Assembly (NCBI RefSeq): GCF_000725625.1 | Contig: NZ_JOHS01000048.1 | Span: forward strand, 1 to 49,194 | DNA length: 49,194 nt | Reading direction: 5' to 3' | Origin: Streptomyces sp. NRRL F-6676 | GTDB lineage: Bacteria; Actinomycetota; Actinomycetes; Streptomycetales; Streptomycetaceae | Part shown: piece by piece, positions 37,003 through 44,804 of the stretch | How positions within the stretch are numbered: position 1 is the stretch's first letter | How the letters are laid out: each line of letters starts with the position of its first letter | Position numbers and translations under genes: made by a program | Notes under the pieces: model-generated | What the model was told of the DNA's origin: nothing | Seen by the model: only the letters and a program-made list of their open reading frames with translations | Databases searched by the model: none

Positions 37003-40000
37003 TGTCCACCGCGCTTTCTCTGGTCCGGGATGGGGGTGTGTGCGGGGAAGGCGGCGTGCGCCGCGCTTCCCAGGGCGTCCCCGCGGGGCCGGGCGGCACG
37101 TGTGTCGACGTCGGCGTACTGCCCGAGCCGGGCTCGGGCGGCTCCTGCCTGGAGGGCCGACATCATGGAACGGACCTGGTCCGGACGTTCCGCCGACGGG
37201 GCCGGGACGAACTGGTGGGCCGGCTGCCGGAGCCCGGGCGCCTGGGGTCCGGACTCGGACGGATGGGGCCGTACCGCCGGCCGTACGGCGGTGGCCCCGT
37301 CCGGAGCCTCCGGCGCGTGGGGACCGGGGCCCGGCCCGGCGGAGCCCCCGCCGCCGGCCCAGGGCGGCGTGGCGGGGCCGACGCGCCGCTCGTAGTCCGC
37401 GCGCCCCCAGTCCATGAGGCGGCCGCGGCCGGTGTCGAGGCCGTCGGCGGCGGGATAGCCGGCCAGAGTGGCCCGGGGTGTCCGGCACGGGAGGCCGTCG
37501 ATGGTGTCCTGCTGCGGCGGCACCTCGCCGGGGGCCGTGCCGGGAACGTCGACGGGCGTGCCCGCCGGTGCCGGGCCCGGGCGGGCGGAGTTCCGCAGGG
37601 TGTGCGCCGCCGGGCCGGGCGGGGCGGCGGGGGCGGGGGCGGGCAGGGCGTGTCCTGCCGGACCGTCGCCCGGCAGGACGGCGGGGTACGGCGTTCCATC
37701 GGCGCCGGAACGCCCGTCGGCTCCGGGCCCGGCGGCGGTTCCCCGTCCGGTCGCGTCGCCCGGTGCGAGGGCGGTGCCCGGTGCGAGCGCGGTGCCCGGT
37801 GCGAGGGCGGTGCCCGGTGCGAGCGCGGTGCCCGGTGCGAGGGCGGTGCCCGGTGCCGCCGATGCGGTGCGGGTTTCGCCGGTGGTGGCCGAGGGGGCGG
37901 CCGGAGCCCCCGTGCCGGTGGCCCTCGCGGGACTCGCGGGGTCGGCGGACCCGAGCGGCCGCTTTCGGCCGGCGGCCCGGTGGGTGCCACGGCCGCCGCG
38001 CGCACGCGGCACGTCGAAGGGCGCGGCGGGGTCCGCCGACCCGCTGGAGGCCGGCACGGCCTGCTGCCGCACGGGACCGCCCGCCGGCTCCGCCACGGCC
38101 GGCTGCCACGCGAGGGAGCCCGGCGACGCGCCGGCCGGTACCGCCGCGGGGCGCGTTTCCGTCCGTACGGCGGGCGAGCCCCCGGGCCCGGAGGCGTCCG
38201 CGGCCGCCGACGGGAGCGGCGGGCCGCTCTCCCGGCCCGCCGTCCCCCACTCCAGCAGGTCCTCGGGGATCAGCACGACCGCGTTGACCCCGCCGTACGG
38301 GGAACGCCGCAGGGTCACCTCGATGTGGTGGCGCTGCGCGAGCCGACCCACGGTGACGAGGCCGAGGCGTGTGCTGTCCAGAGCGGTCACGTCGAGCGGC
38401 GCGCTGAGACGTGCGTTCGCCGCGGCCAGTTCCTCCGGGGGCATGCCGAGTCCGCGGTCGTCGATCTCGACGACCAGACCACTGGCCGCCTTGCCGACGC
38501 TGACCCGGACCTCGCTGTCGGAGGGCGAGAACACCTCGGCGTTCTCGATGAGTTCGGCGAGCAGGTGGATGACGTCGGCGGCGGCGCGGCCCTGGATGCC
38601 GGCCTCGGGTACGGGCAGCACGACGACCCGGGCGTACTGCTCGGTCTCGGCGATGCCTCCGCGCACCACGTCCACCACCGGCACCGCACGGCGCCAGAAG
38701 CGGCCGGGGGCGGAACCGGAGACGATGAGCAGGCCCTCGGCGTACCGGCGCATGCGGGTGGCGAGCTGGTCGAGCTCGAAGAGCCGGTCGAGGGTGTTGG
38801 CGTCCTCCTCGTGCCGTTCCATCACGTCGAGCATGCTGAGCTGCCGGTTGATGAGTACCTGGCTGCGCCGGGCGAGGTTGACGAAGAGCTGGTTGATGCC
38901 CTGGTGCAGCCGGACGTCCTCCTGGGCCAGTTCGACGGCGGTCGACTGGAGCGCGTCGAACGCGGCGCCGAGTTCGGCCATTTCCCGGTTGACGAAGACC
39001 GGGCGTGTCATGCCGGTCCGCACGTCGACGGTCTCACCGCGGCGCAACCGGCCGACCACGTCACGCAGTTTGTCCTCGGTCAGGTTGCGCGACGAGGTGT
39101 TCAGCCGGTCGATGTCGCCGATCAGCGAGCGTGCCATCCGGACCGACATCACCACCGACACGATCAGCGAGACGAGCCCGAGCAGTCCGGCCACGACGAG
39201 TTCCGCGACGGCCCGGTGCGCCGGGGGGCCGGTGAGGGTGAAGACCTGCTTGATGTCGGCGAGGGCGGTGGTGCTGGTCACCTCGGCGGTGGGGTCGTAG
39301 GCCGAGCGCCACTCGGCGAGGGTGAACGGCAGCCGTTTCGCCGCCGGGCCCGCCGCGATGAGTCTGTCCTCCAGTGCGGCGACCTTCGCCATGGAGCCGC
39401 CGGGAGCGGCGAGCTTCAGGAACGGGGTGCGCTGGGCGGCCGGCAGCCGGGCGATCACCTCGGCGCTGAGCAGCCGTTGGCCGCCGATGTTCTGGACCAC
39501 GGCCCGGTAGGCGTCGGCGCTCAGCCGGCGCGCGGGTGAGGCGGCGGCGGCCGAGATGAGCGCGTCCTCCTGGGACAGGAGGTCGCCGGCCGGCACCTGG
39601 GTGTAGAGCGCCTGACCGAAGTCCTGGGCGTCCTCGTCCGGCAGGATCGTCATGGCGCGCAGGGCCTCGGCGATGGTGTTGTTGACGGCGGTGTAGGCGG
39701 CCAGCACGTCGTCCGGGGAGGACGTTCCGGCGTCGACGCCGCGCCGGATCCGGGCCAGCGAGGCGAGCGACTTCTCCGCGCTGTCGACGCCCTCGCGCAC
39801 CTTGTCGTTCTCCGCCCGGCGCACTCCGTCGTCGTGCGCCTCCTTCACGAAGGCGGCGACAGCGTTGTCCGTGGCCTTCCGGGCACGGTCCGTCTGCGTG
39901 CGGGCGTCCGGTACGGCGACGGTCACGACGGCGTCGCGCCGCTCGCTCTGGAGGGCCACCACGGTGCGCCCGAGAGGGGTGGCGAGGTGATTGCCGATGG

Positions 40001-40136
40001 TGTTGACGTGCAGGAGGGTGAGCGCGTTGCCCAGGGAGAGATAGGCCGCGTAGCCGCACAGAGCCGTCAGCGACACCAGTGGGAGCAGGAGCAGCGCGGT
40101 GAATTTACGGCGGATGGACCAGCCACGTTTCTTCAT
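36999..40136 (-). CDS. cvnA: Conservon sensor kinase CvnA with altered H-box and repetitive tail
   Basis: 1045 residues. TM1 (about 12-32), a nitrate/nitrite-sensor-like extracellular helical domain (40-305), TM2 (about 311-335), HAMP, a helical dimerisation region (385-475), and a HATPase domain with N box ELIENAEVFSP and G1 DDRGLGMP. The helix that in the conservon kinases I know reads LDHLATRMRR is LDQLATRMRR here: Gln457 replaces the expected His. From about 645 the protein is a disordered Pro/Ala/Gly tail of some 400 residues with five GTALAP repeats (37761-37850). It would sense an outside signal and work through CvnB-D. First gene of cvnABCD. Confidence 0.92.
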   Translation of the reverse strand: MKKRGWSIRRKFTALLLLPLVSLTALCGYAAYLSLGNALTLLHVNTIGNHLATPLGRTVVALQSERRDAVVTVAVPDARTQTDRARKATDNAVAAFVKEAHDDGVRRAENDKVREGVDSAEKSLASLARIRRGVDAGTSSPDDVLAAYTAVNNTIAEALRAMTILPDEDAQDFGQALYTQVPAGDLLSQEDALISAAAASPARRLSADAYRAVVQNIGGQRLLSAEVIARLPAAQRTPFLKLAAPGGSMAKVAALEDRLIAAGPAAKRLPFTLAEWRSAYDPTAEVTSTTALADIKQVFTLTGPPAHRAVAELVVAGLLGLVSLIVSVVMSVRMARSLIGDIDRLNTSSRNLTEDKLRDVVGRLRRGETVDVRTGMTRPVFVNREMAELGAAFDALQSTAVELAQEDVRLHQGINQLFVNLARRSQVLINRQLSMLDVMERHEEDANTLDRLFELDQLATRMRRYAEGLLIVSGSAPGRFWRRAVPVVDVVRGGIAETEQYARVVVLPVPEAGIQGRAAADVIHLLAELIENAEVFSPSDSEVRVSVGKAASGLVVEIDDRGLGMPPEELAAANARLSAPLDVTALDSTRLGLVTVGRLAQRHHIEVTLRRSPYGGVNAVVLIPEDLLEWGTAGRESGPPLPSAAADASGPGGSPAVRTETRPAAVPAGASPGSLAWQPAVAEPAGGPVRQQAVPASSGSADPAAPFDVPRARGGRGTHRAAGRKRPLGSADPASPARATGTGAPAAPSATTGETRTASAAPGTALAPGTALAPGTALAPGTALAPGTALAPGDATGRGTAAGPGADGRSGADGTPYPAVLPGDGPAGHALPAPAPAAPPGPAAHTLRNSARPGPAPAGTPVDVPGTAPGEVPPQQDTIDGLPCRTPRATLAGYPAADGLDTGRGRLMDWGRADYERRVGPATPPWAGGGGSAGPGPGPHAPEAPDGATAVRPAVRPHPSESGPQAPGLRQPAHQFVPAPSAERPDQVRSMMSALQAGAARARLGQYADVDTRAARPRGDALGSAAHAAFPAHTPIPDQRKRGGQ
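37761..37850. repeat. Five-copy 18-bp repeat inside cvnA
   Basis: Five in-frame copies of CGGTGCGAGGGCGGTGCC, alternating GAGGGC and GAGCGC forms (a 36-bp higher order), coding GTALAP in the C-terminal tail. The near-identity suggests recent expansion. Confidence 0.92.
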
Positions 40137-40371
40137 GGACGCCCTGTCGAATAATGCGTTGGCGCGCGACCGCCGGCGGACGAATGGGAAGGTTTCGCAA
40201 CGCGGAGGAGGGTGCCGCGGCAGGCGCCCGGTGAGGTCGGCACAGGGCGCCTGAATGTGAAGAAGCCATGGCGGCGTCTCCGCGTCGTGATCATGCTAGG
40301 CGCGGCCTGACAGGGTGTGAGTTAATCTTTCGCGACTTCTGCGTGAACTGAGTCGCCGGCGGCGGCCTTCG

Positions 40372-40397
40372 GGCGGCCGGGCCGTGGCCCGGCCGCC
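40372..40397 (-). terminator. Terminator after the oxidoreductase gene
   Basis: GGCGGCCGGGCC pairs with GGCCCGGCCGCC around a 2-base centre, just past the stop at 40404. Confidence 0.75.
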
Positions 40398-40403
40398 GGG
40401 CCG

Positions 40404-41423
40404 TTACGGCGCCACGTCCACCAGGACCTTGCCCACCGCTCCCTCCGCCACCGCGCGCTGGGCGTCGGCCGTGCGGGCGAGGGGGTAGCGGTGCAGGGGC
40501 AGGCCGTGGGGCTCGCCGACCGGGAGGGCGCCGTCACGGACCGCCGCGGAGACGTCCTCGGCGCCGGCCGCGAGGGCCTCCTGGCCGACCGTGTAGAGGA
40601 CCAGGAACTGGAAGCGCGTGTTGAGGGTCATGTTCTGGCGGACGTCGAGTTCGACGGGCTTGCCGCCGTCGTTGGCGTACGTCGCGATCGTGCCGCGGGT
40701 GCGCAGTACGGCCAGGTCCAGGGCGAGGTTGGCGCCCAGTGCCACCTCGGCGACGATGTCGACGCCGTCCGGGGCGAGCGCGCGGATCTCGGCGGCCGGG
40801 TCGCCCTCGCGGTAGTTGACGACGTGGTGGGCGCCGGCGGCGGTGGCGAGGCGGGCCTTCTCCGGGCCGCTGACCGTGCTGATCACCGTGGCGCCGGCCC
40901 ACCGGGCGAGCTGGATCACCGCGTGTCCGACCGCGCCGGCCCCGCCCGCGGCGAGCACCACCTTGCCGTCCAGCGCGCCGGGGCGCAGCCGGCCGGGCCC
41001 GCCCTCGGCGACGGTGAGCGCGCGGTGCGCGGTCAGGGCCGGGACGCCGAGCGAGGCGGCGACGTCGAATCCGGCCCCGTCCGGCAGCGGGACGGCCCGT
41101 TCGGCGGGGACGACGGTGTACTCGGCGGCGGTGCCGGTGGGCCGTCCGGCGGCGGCCATGAAGAGCCACACCCGCTCCCCCACGCGGCCCGGGTCCACGC
41201 CCTCGCCCACGGCGTCGATCGTGCCGCCGCCGTCCAGGTGGGGGGTGACCTCCGGGAACGCCTTGGGGCCGTTGGCGCCGTCGCGGCTCTTCCAGTCGGT
41301 CGGGTTGATCCCGGAGACGGCGACGCGGACGCGCACCTCGCCGGGGGCGGGGGCGGGCAGGTCGCGCTCGACGAGTTCCAGCACCTCGGGGCCGCCGTTG
41401 TCGCGGTAGATGATGGCCTTCAT
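40404..41423 (-). CDS. Medium-chain NADPH:quinone reductase-like oxidoreductase
   Basis: 339 residues of the zinc-independent MDR superfamily (QOR branch). GroES-like N-terminus (MKAIIYRDNGGPEVLELVERDLP, SGINPTDWKSRDG) and a Rossmann fold with AGGAGAVGHAVIQLARWAGATVI for NADPH. It would reduce quinones or enones in the cytosol; substrate unknown. Lies 150 bases downstream of the aldo/keto reductase gene on the same strand, possibly co-transcribed under the operator at 42497-42511. Ribosome site is weak. Confidence 0.88.
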   Translation of the reverse strand: MKAIIYRDNGGPEVLELVERDLPAPAPGEVRVRVAVSGINPTDWKSRDGANGPKAFPEVTPHLDGGGTIDAVGEGVDPGRVGERVWLFMAAAGRPTGTAAEYTVVPAERAVPLPDGAGFDVAASLGVPALTAHRALTVAEGGPGRLRPGALDGKVVLAAGGAGAVGHAVIQLARWAGATVISTVSGPEKARLATAAGAHHVVNYREGDPAAEIRALAPDGVDIVAEVALGANLALDLAVLRTRGTIATYANDGGKPVELDVRQNMTLNTRFQFLVLYTVGQEALAAGAEDVSAAVRDGALPVGEPHGLPLHRYPLARTADAQRAVAEGAVGKVLVDVAP

Positions 41424-41573
41424 TGTTCTTCATCCCTTTTCATGGTCGTTGTCACGATTGCTGTCACCTGGTTTTCGCCATGTGTCCGGTCCGGGAGGCG
41501 CGTTGGGCGCGTGACGTGCGTTCCGTACCGGCGCCCGTGACAACACGCGGCGGCCGGCGGGGATTTCCGTGCG

Positions 41574-42467
41574 TCACGGGGTGGGGGTGCCGAGGGCGTC
41601 CAGGGCGGCGAGGGTGTCGCCGTCGAACGTCACGTCGGCGGCCGCCATGTTGGCCTCCAGATGGGCGGCGTCGGCGGTGCCGGGGATGAGCAGCACGTGC
41701 GGGGCGTGGTGCAGCAGCCAGGCGAGGCCGACCTGGGAGGGCGTGACGCCCAGCGATTCGGCCGCACGGCGCACGACCGGCTCCTCGGTGACCTTGGGGA
41801 CCTCGGGGAAGAAGGCGCCGCCCAGCGGGAAGAACGGGACCCACGCGATGCCCTCGGCCGCGCACAGCCGCAGCATCTCCTCGTCCTCGCGGGAGAGCAG
41901 GCTGTAGGCGTTCTGCACGCACACGATGCCCGCCGGCAGGGCGCGGCGCAGTCCGTCGAGGGTGACGCTGCCCAGGCCGATCGCGCCGATCTTGCCCTCG
42001 TCGCGCAGGGCGGTCATCTCCGCGAGCTGGTCGTCGAGGTCGACCACCTGGTCGCCCTCGGCGCGTATGCCGGGGCCGGTGTCGGTGCGGCGCAGGTTGA
42101 CGACGGCCAGCCGCTCGACGCCGAGACCGCGCAGGTTGGCCTCGACGGCGGCCCGCAGTTCTTCGGGGCGCTGCGCCAGGCGCAGGGGCCGGGGACCGTC
42201 CGGGTCGGGGGCGGCGCCGACCTTCGTGACGACCAGGACGTCGTCCTCGGGGCGCAGCGCCTCGCTGATGACGGCGTTGGCGAAGCCGTTGCCGTAGAAC
42301 TCGGCGGTGTCCACGTGGTCGACGCCCAGCTCGACGGCGTGCCGCAGCAGGGCGACGGCCTCGTCACGGCGGGAGCGCAGACGTTCGAGCTGGAGCGCGC
42401 CGTAGCCCACACGGTGGACCGTGCGGGCGGCGAAGGGCGCGGTGGGGGCGGGGGTGTCGGTTGTCAT
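41574..42467 (-). CDS. Aldo/keto reductase lacking the catalytic His
   Basis: 297 residues, AKR barrel with NADPH site at the C-terminus (LIPGTADAAHLEANMAAADV). Catalytic Asp53 and Tyr58 (VDTAEFYGNG) and Lys82 (VVTKVG) are present; the beta-strand that normally ends in the fourth tetrad residue, His, reads AVVNLRRTDTG, so Arg stands there. Many actinobacterial AKRs of this subgroup share that change; their redox role is not well defined. A strong AT-rich palindrome (42497-42511) is 30 bases upstream. Confidence 0.88.
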   Translation of the reverse strand: MTTDTPAPTAPFAARTVHRVGYGALQLERLRSRRDEAVALLRHAVELGVDHVDTAEFYGNGFANAVISEALRPEDDVLVVTKVGAAPDPDGPRPLRLAQRPEELRAAVEANLRGLGVERLAVVNLRRTDTGPGIRAEGDQVVDLDDQLAEMTALRDEGKIGAIGLGSVTLDGLRRALPAGIVCVQNAYSLLSREDEEMLRLCAAEGIAWVPFFPLGGAFFPEVPKVTEEPVVRRAAESLGVTPSQVGLAWLLHHAPHVLLIPGTADAAHLEANMAAADVTFDGDTLAALDALGTPTP

Positions 42468-42496
42468 GCGGGCAGCCTAGGAGAGTGACTGACAGA

Positions 42497-42511
42497 TGAC
42501 AAATTTTGTCA
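42497..42511. promoter_or_regulatory. Operator upstream of the oxidoreductase pair
   Basis: TGACAAA-T-TTTGTCA, 7-bp arms, within a larger CTGACA...TGTCAG symmetry (from 42489). It overlaps the expected promoter of the aldo/keto reductase gene. The cognate regulator is not encoded next to it. Confidence 0.6.
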
Positions 42512-42555
42512 GCCCACTTAGACTACTCACGCCCACGGCGTCACCGCCCACGGCA

Positions 42556-42590
42556 CCACCGCGCATTACGCCACCGCGCACTACGCCACC
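42556..42590. repeat. Short 15-bp tandem repeat
   Basis: CCACCGCGCATTACG followed by CCACCGCGCACTACG and CCACC. Intergenic, between the oxidoreductase promoter and the DUF6299 gene end. Confidence 0.7.
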
Positions 42591-42608
42591 CACCGACGAC
42601 GCAACCGC

Positions 42609-43034
42609 TCACCTCGCCGCCACGAGCGTCACCGTCCGCTCCTCGATGCGGTGCACCCGCGGCAGCGGCAACCCCGTGGCGCTCAGCTCGACCAGGCTCA
42701 CCTGGACACGGGCCTCGCCGGCGGCGTAGGTGCGGGTGCCGGTGTCCGTACGTGTCCAGCGGTGGAGGGCGCCGTCGCAGACGGCGGGCGTGCTGCCGAT
42801 GCCATGGCGGACATGGGGGTCGGCCTGGGAGAGGGAGGCGGCGAGAAACGTGGTGCCGGAGGCGGGGGCGCAGCGGTAGGTGCCGGTGAGGGTGGGGTGG
42901 CCGGCGGCCAGGGGTGCGGTGGCGTCGATCGTGAGGTCGTCGGCGGGGGCGGCCGCGGTACGGGCGGCGGCCGCGGGGGCGGCGGAGAGGAGCAGGGCGG
43001 CGGCCAGTGTCGCGGGGAGGAGGCTCGGGCGCAT
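42609..43034 (-). CDS. Small secreted DUF6299-like protein
   Basis: 141 residues. Sec signal MRPSLLPATLAAALLLSAAPAAAA, then a beta-rich domain with two Cys (TYRCAPASG, AVCDGALHRW) likely disulfide-bonded, and a GIG-x-TPAVCDGxxHRW motif found in small secreted Streptomyces proteins. No function known. GGGAG lies 5 bases before the ATG. Divergent from the ScoE-like gene. Confidence 0.72.
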   Translation of the reverse strand: MRPSLLPATLAAALLLSAAPAAAARTAAAPADDLTIDATAPLAAGHPTLTGTYRCAPASGTTFLAASLSQADPHVRHGIGSTPAVCDGALHRWTRTDTGTRTYAAGEARVQVSLVELSATGLPLPRVHRIEERTVTLVAAR

Positions 43035-43169
43035 GACGGCTCCCTGGATGAGGCGGGTGCGGACGCCGTCTACCTTCCACCGGCGGCGAAGGGGTCACGC
43101 CGAGGACGGCAGTGCCACCCTTCCGGCCCATGCGCGCGGAGCACGGGCGGGCACCTCGTCACACCTCCC

Positions 43170-43228
43170 TTGACAACTTAACGGCGTTAAAGCCATAGTC
43201 GAACCCGGCAGAACTTAACGCCGTTAAG
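43170..43228 (+). promoter_or_regulatory. Promoter with twin TTAACG-S-CGTTAA operators (ScoE-like operon)
   Basis: TTGACA (43170-43175), 18 bases, CATAGT (43194-43199). Operator 1, TTAACGGCGTTAA (43178-43190), lies in the spacer; operator 2, TTAACGCCGTTAA (43215-43227, flanked to CTTAACGCCGTTAAG), lies just after the expected start point. Centres are 37 bp apart. The layout is that of a repressed promoter. The PaaX-type regulator encoded downstream is the nearest candidate to bind. Confidence 0.78.
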
Positions 43229-43271
43229 GGGCGCATAAAGAACGCCCCCGCACCCACAGAAAGGCTTCCGC

Positions 43272-44153
43272 GTGAGGATAGAACCGAATTCCGGCCGGCT
43301 GATGGGGGCCACCGTCAGCGGTTTCGAGCTGGGCAGTACCACCGACGCCGAGATCGAGGAACTGAAGAGCGCGATCTACCGGCACCGGCTGCTGCTGATC
43401 AAGGAGCAGAGCCTGGAGCCGAAGGAGTTAGTCGCACTGGGCCGGGCGCTCGGCACCATCGAGGTGTACTACGAGCCGATGTACCACCACCCCGAGTACC
43501 CGGAGATCTTCGTCTCCGGCACCAAGCCGGGCGACGACGTCAAGGGCGTACCGCAGACCGGCAAGTTCTGGCACGCCGACTACTCCTTCATGCCGAACCC
43601 CTTCGGCATCACGATGACGTACCCGCAGATCGTGCCCACGACCAACCGCGGCACCTACTACATCGACATGGCGAAGGTCTTCGCCGGGCTGCCCGACCGG
43701 CTGAAGGACCAGCTGCGCGGCACCGTGGTCGAGCACAGCCCGCGCCGCTACTTCAAGATCCGCCCCAGCGACGTGTACCGGCCCATGCACGAGGTGCAGG
43801 CCGACATCGAGCGGGCCACCCCGCCGGTCTTCCACCCGACGGTCTTCCGGCACCCGGTGACCGGCGAGGAGGTCCTCTACATCAGCGAGGCCGGCGCGTT
43901 CGGCTTCATCGACCCCGAGGGCAACCGGCTGCCGCCGGAAGTCCTCCAGGAGGTGCTCGAACTCAGCGGCCAGCTCGACACCGACTTCACCGACCCGCGC
44001 ATCCACCTCCAGACCTTCACCGAGGGCGACCTGCTGGTGTGGGACAACCGGACGCTCGTGCACCGCGCCCTGCACAACCCGAAGCCCGAGCCCGCCCAGT
44101 CGTACCGGGTCACCGTCCACGACGGCCTGCCGTTCTTCGGAGCCGCCGCGTGA
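43272..44153 (+). CDS. Fe(II)/2-oxoglutarate oxygenase of the isonitrile-forming ScoE/Rv0097 family
   Basis: 293 residues, TauD-like fold. Iron ligands His101 and Asp103 (KFWHADYSF) and His264 (TLVHRAL); 2-oxoglutarate Arg near 279 (SYRVTVHDG). Beyond the generic fold it has segments I know from ScoE and Rv0097: YYEPMYHHPEYPEIFVS, VPQTGKFWHADY, and RRYFKIRPSDVYRPM with Lys162. ScoE oxidatively decarboxylates a beta-(glycinyl) fatty acid to an isonitrile acid. Start is the GTG at 43272 with AAAGG upstream. It overlaps the next gene by 4 bp. Leu53 is TTA (43428-43430), so translation should need bldA tRNA. Confidence 0.85.
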   Translation: MRIEPNSGRLMGATVSGFELGSTTDAEIEELKSAIYRHRLLLIKEQSLEPKELVALGRALGTIEVYYEPMYHHPEYPEIFVSGTKPGDDVKGVPQTGKFWHADYSFMPNPFGITMTYPQIVPTTNRGTYYIDMAKVFAGLPDRLKDQLRGTVVEHSPRRYFKIRPSDVYRPMHEVQADIERATPPVFHPTVFRHPVTGEEVLYISEAGAFGFIDPEGNRLPPEVLQEVLELSGQLDTDFTDPRIHLQTFTEGDLLVWDNRTLVHRALHNPKPEPAQSYRVTVHDGLPFFGAAA

Positions 44154-44677
44154 CGCCCCCGGGGGAGACCGGCGACGCGGAACTGATCGGCCAGGTGCTG
44201 CGGCCCTACCGGGACCACAGCCGGTATCTGCGGCAGGCCCGGGTGAGCAGGCAGCCGGACGGGGTGAGCGCACAGGGCCGGTTCAGCATCGCGGAATCCT
44301 GCTACATCGACGACACCGGGCATTTCAACGCGGTCGAGTTCAACATCTGCTACAACCAGCTCGGCTACTACCTGCTCGCGAAATGCATCGAGGAGGATCT
44401 CTTCGACGCGTTCGCCACGTGGTCGATGGCGGATTTCTGGGAACGGCAGCTGTCGGACGTACTGATCTACCGGATCAGCAGCCGTTACCGCCGCATGATC
44501 AACCCGCGCTCGTTCGAGGGCGAGATCGTGTTCCAGAAACCGCGTGTGTCGGCGCGTCCCGACAACGCGTCCATCATGTCGCTGGAAACCACGTGTTCCT
44601 TCTGGGACAGCGACGGCGGTTCCGCCGACGGCACCGGCAAGATCGCCTTCACCAGGCTGCCCGAGCCCGCCGTCTGA
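44150..44677 (+). CDS. FcoT/ScoD-type hot-dog thioesterase
   Basis: 175 residues. The segment RFSIAESCYIDDTGHFNAVE followed by FNICYNQLGYY closely resembles M. tuberculosis Rv0098 (FcoT). The FcoT active-site Tyr66 and Asn83 correspond to Tyr52 and Asn69 here. In isonitrile lipopeptide pathways the homologue ScoD adds glycine to an alpha,beta-unsaturated acyl carrier-protein thioester and releases the product, which ScoE then oxidises. GTG at 44150 overlaps the oxygenase stop (GTGA), the same order as Rv0097-Rv0098. C-terminal FWDSDGGSADGTGKIAF matches the family's FWDENGG end. Confidence 0.83.
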   Translation: MTPPGETGDAELIGQVLRPYRDHSRYLRQARVSRQPDGVSAQGRFSIAESCYIDDTGHFNAVEFNICYNQLGYYLLAKCIEEDLFDAFATWSMADFWERQLSDVLIYRISSRYRRMINPRSFEGEIVFQKPRVSARPDNASIMSLETTCSFWDSDGGSADGTGKIAFTRLPEPAV

Positions 44678-44765
44678 CCGACGACGAACGGGGGTTGCGG
44701 TACGTGTGCCCGCGGGGGCATGCGTACCGCACGGGTACCGGCCCCGAGGGCAGCCCCCTCGGGCG

Positions 44766-44804
44766 GATGATCATGACCCTCCCGGACGATCTAAAGTGAT
44801 CATC
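44766..44804. promoter_or_regulatory. Inverted repeat and possible leaderless promoter of the PaaX gene
   Basis: GATGATCA (44766-44773) and TGATCATC (44797-44804), perfect 8-bp arms 23 bases apart, the second touching the start codon. TAAAGT-like -10 at 44792-44797 would put transcription at the GTG at 44805. Confidence 0.45.
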
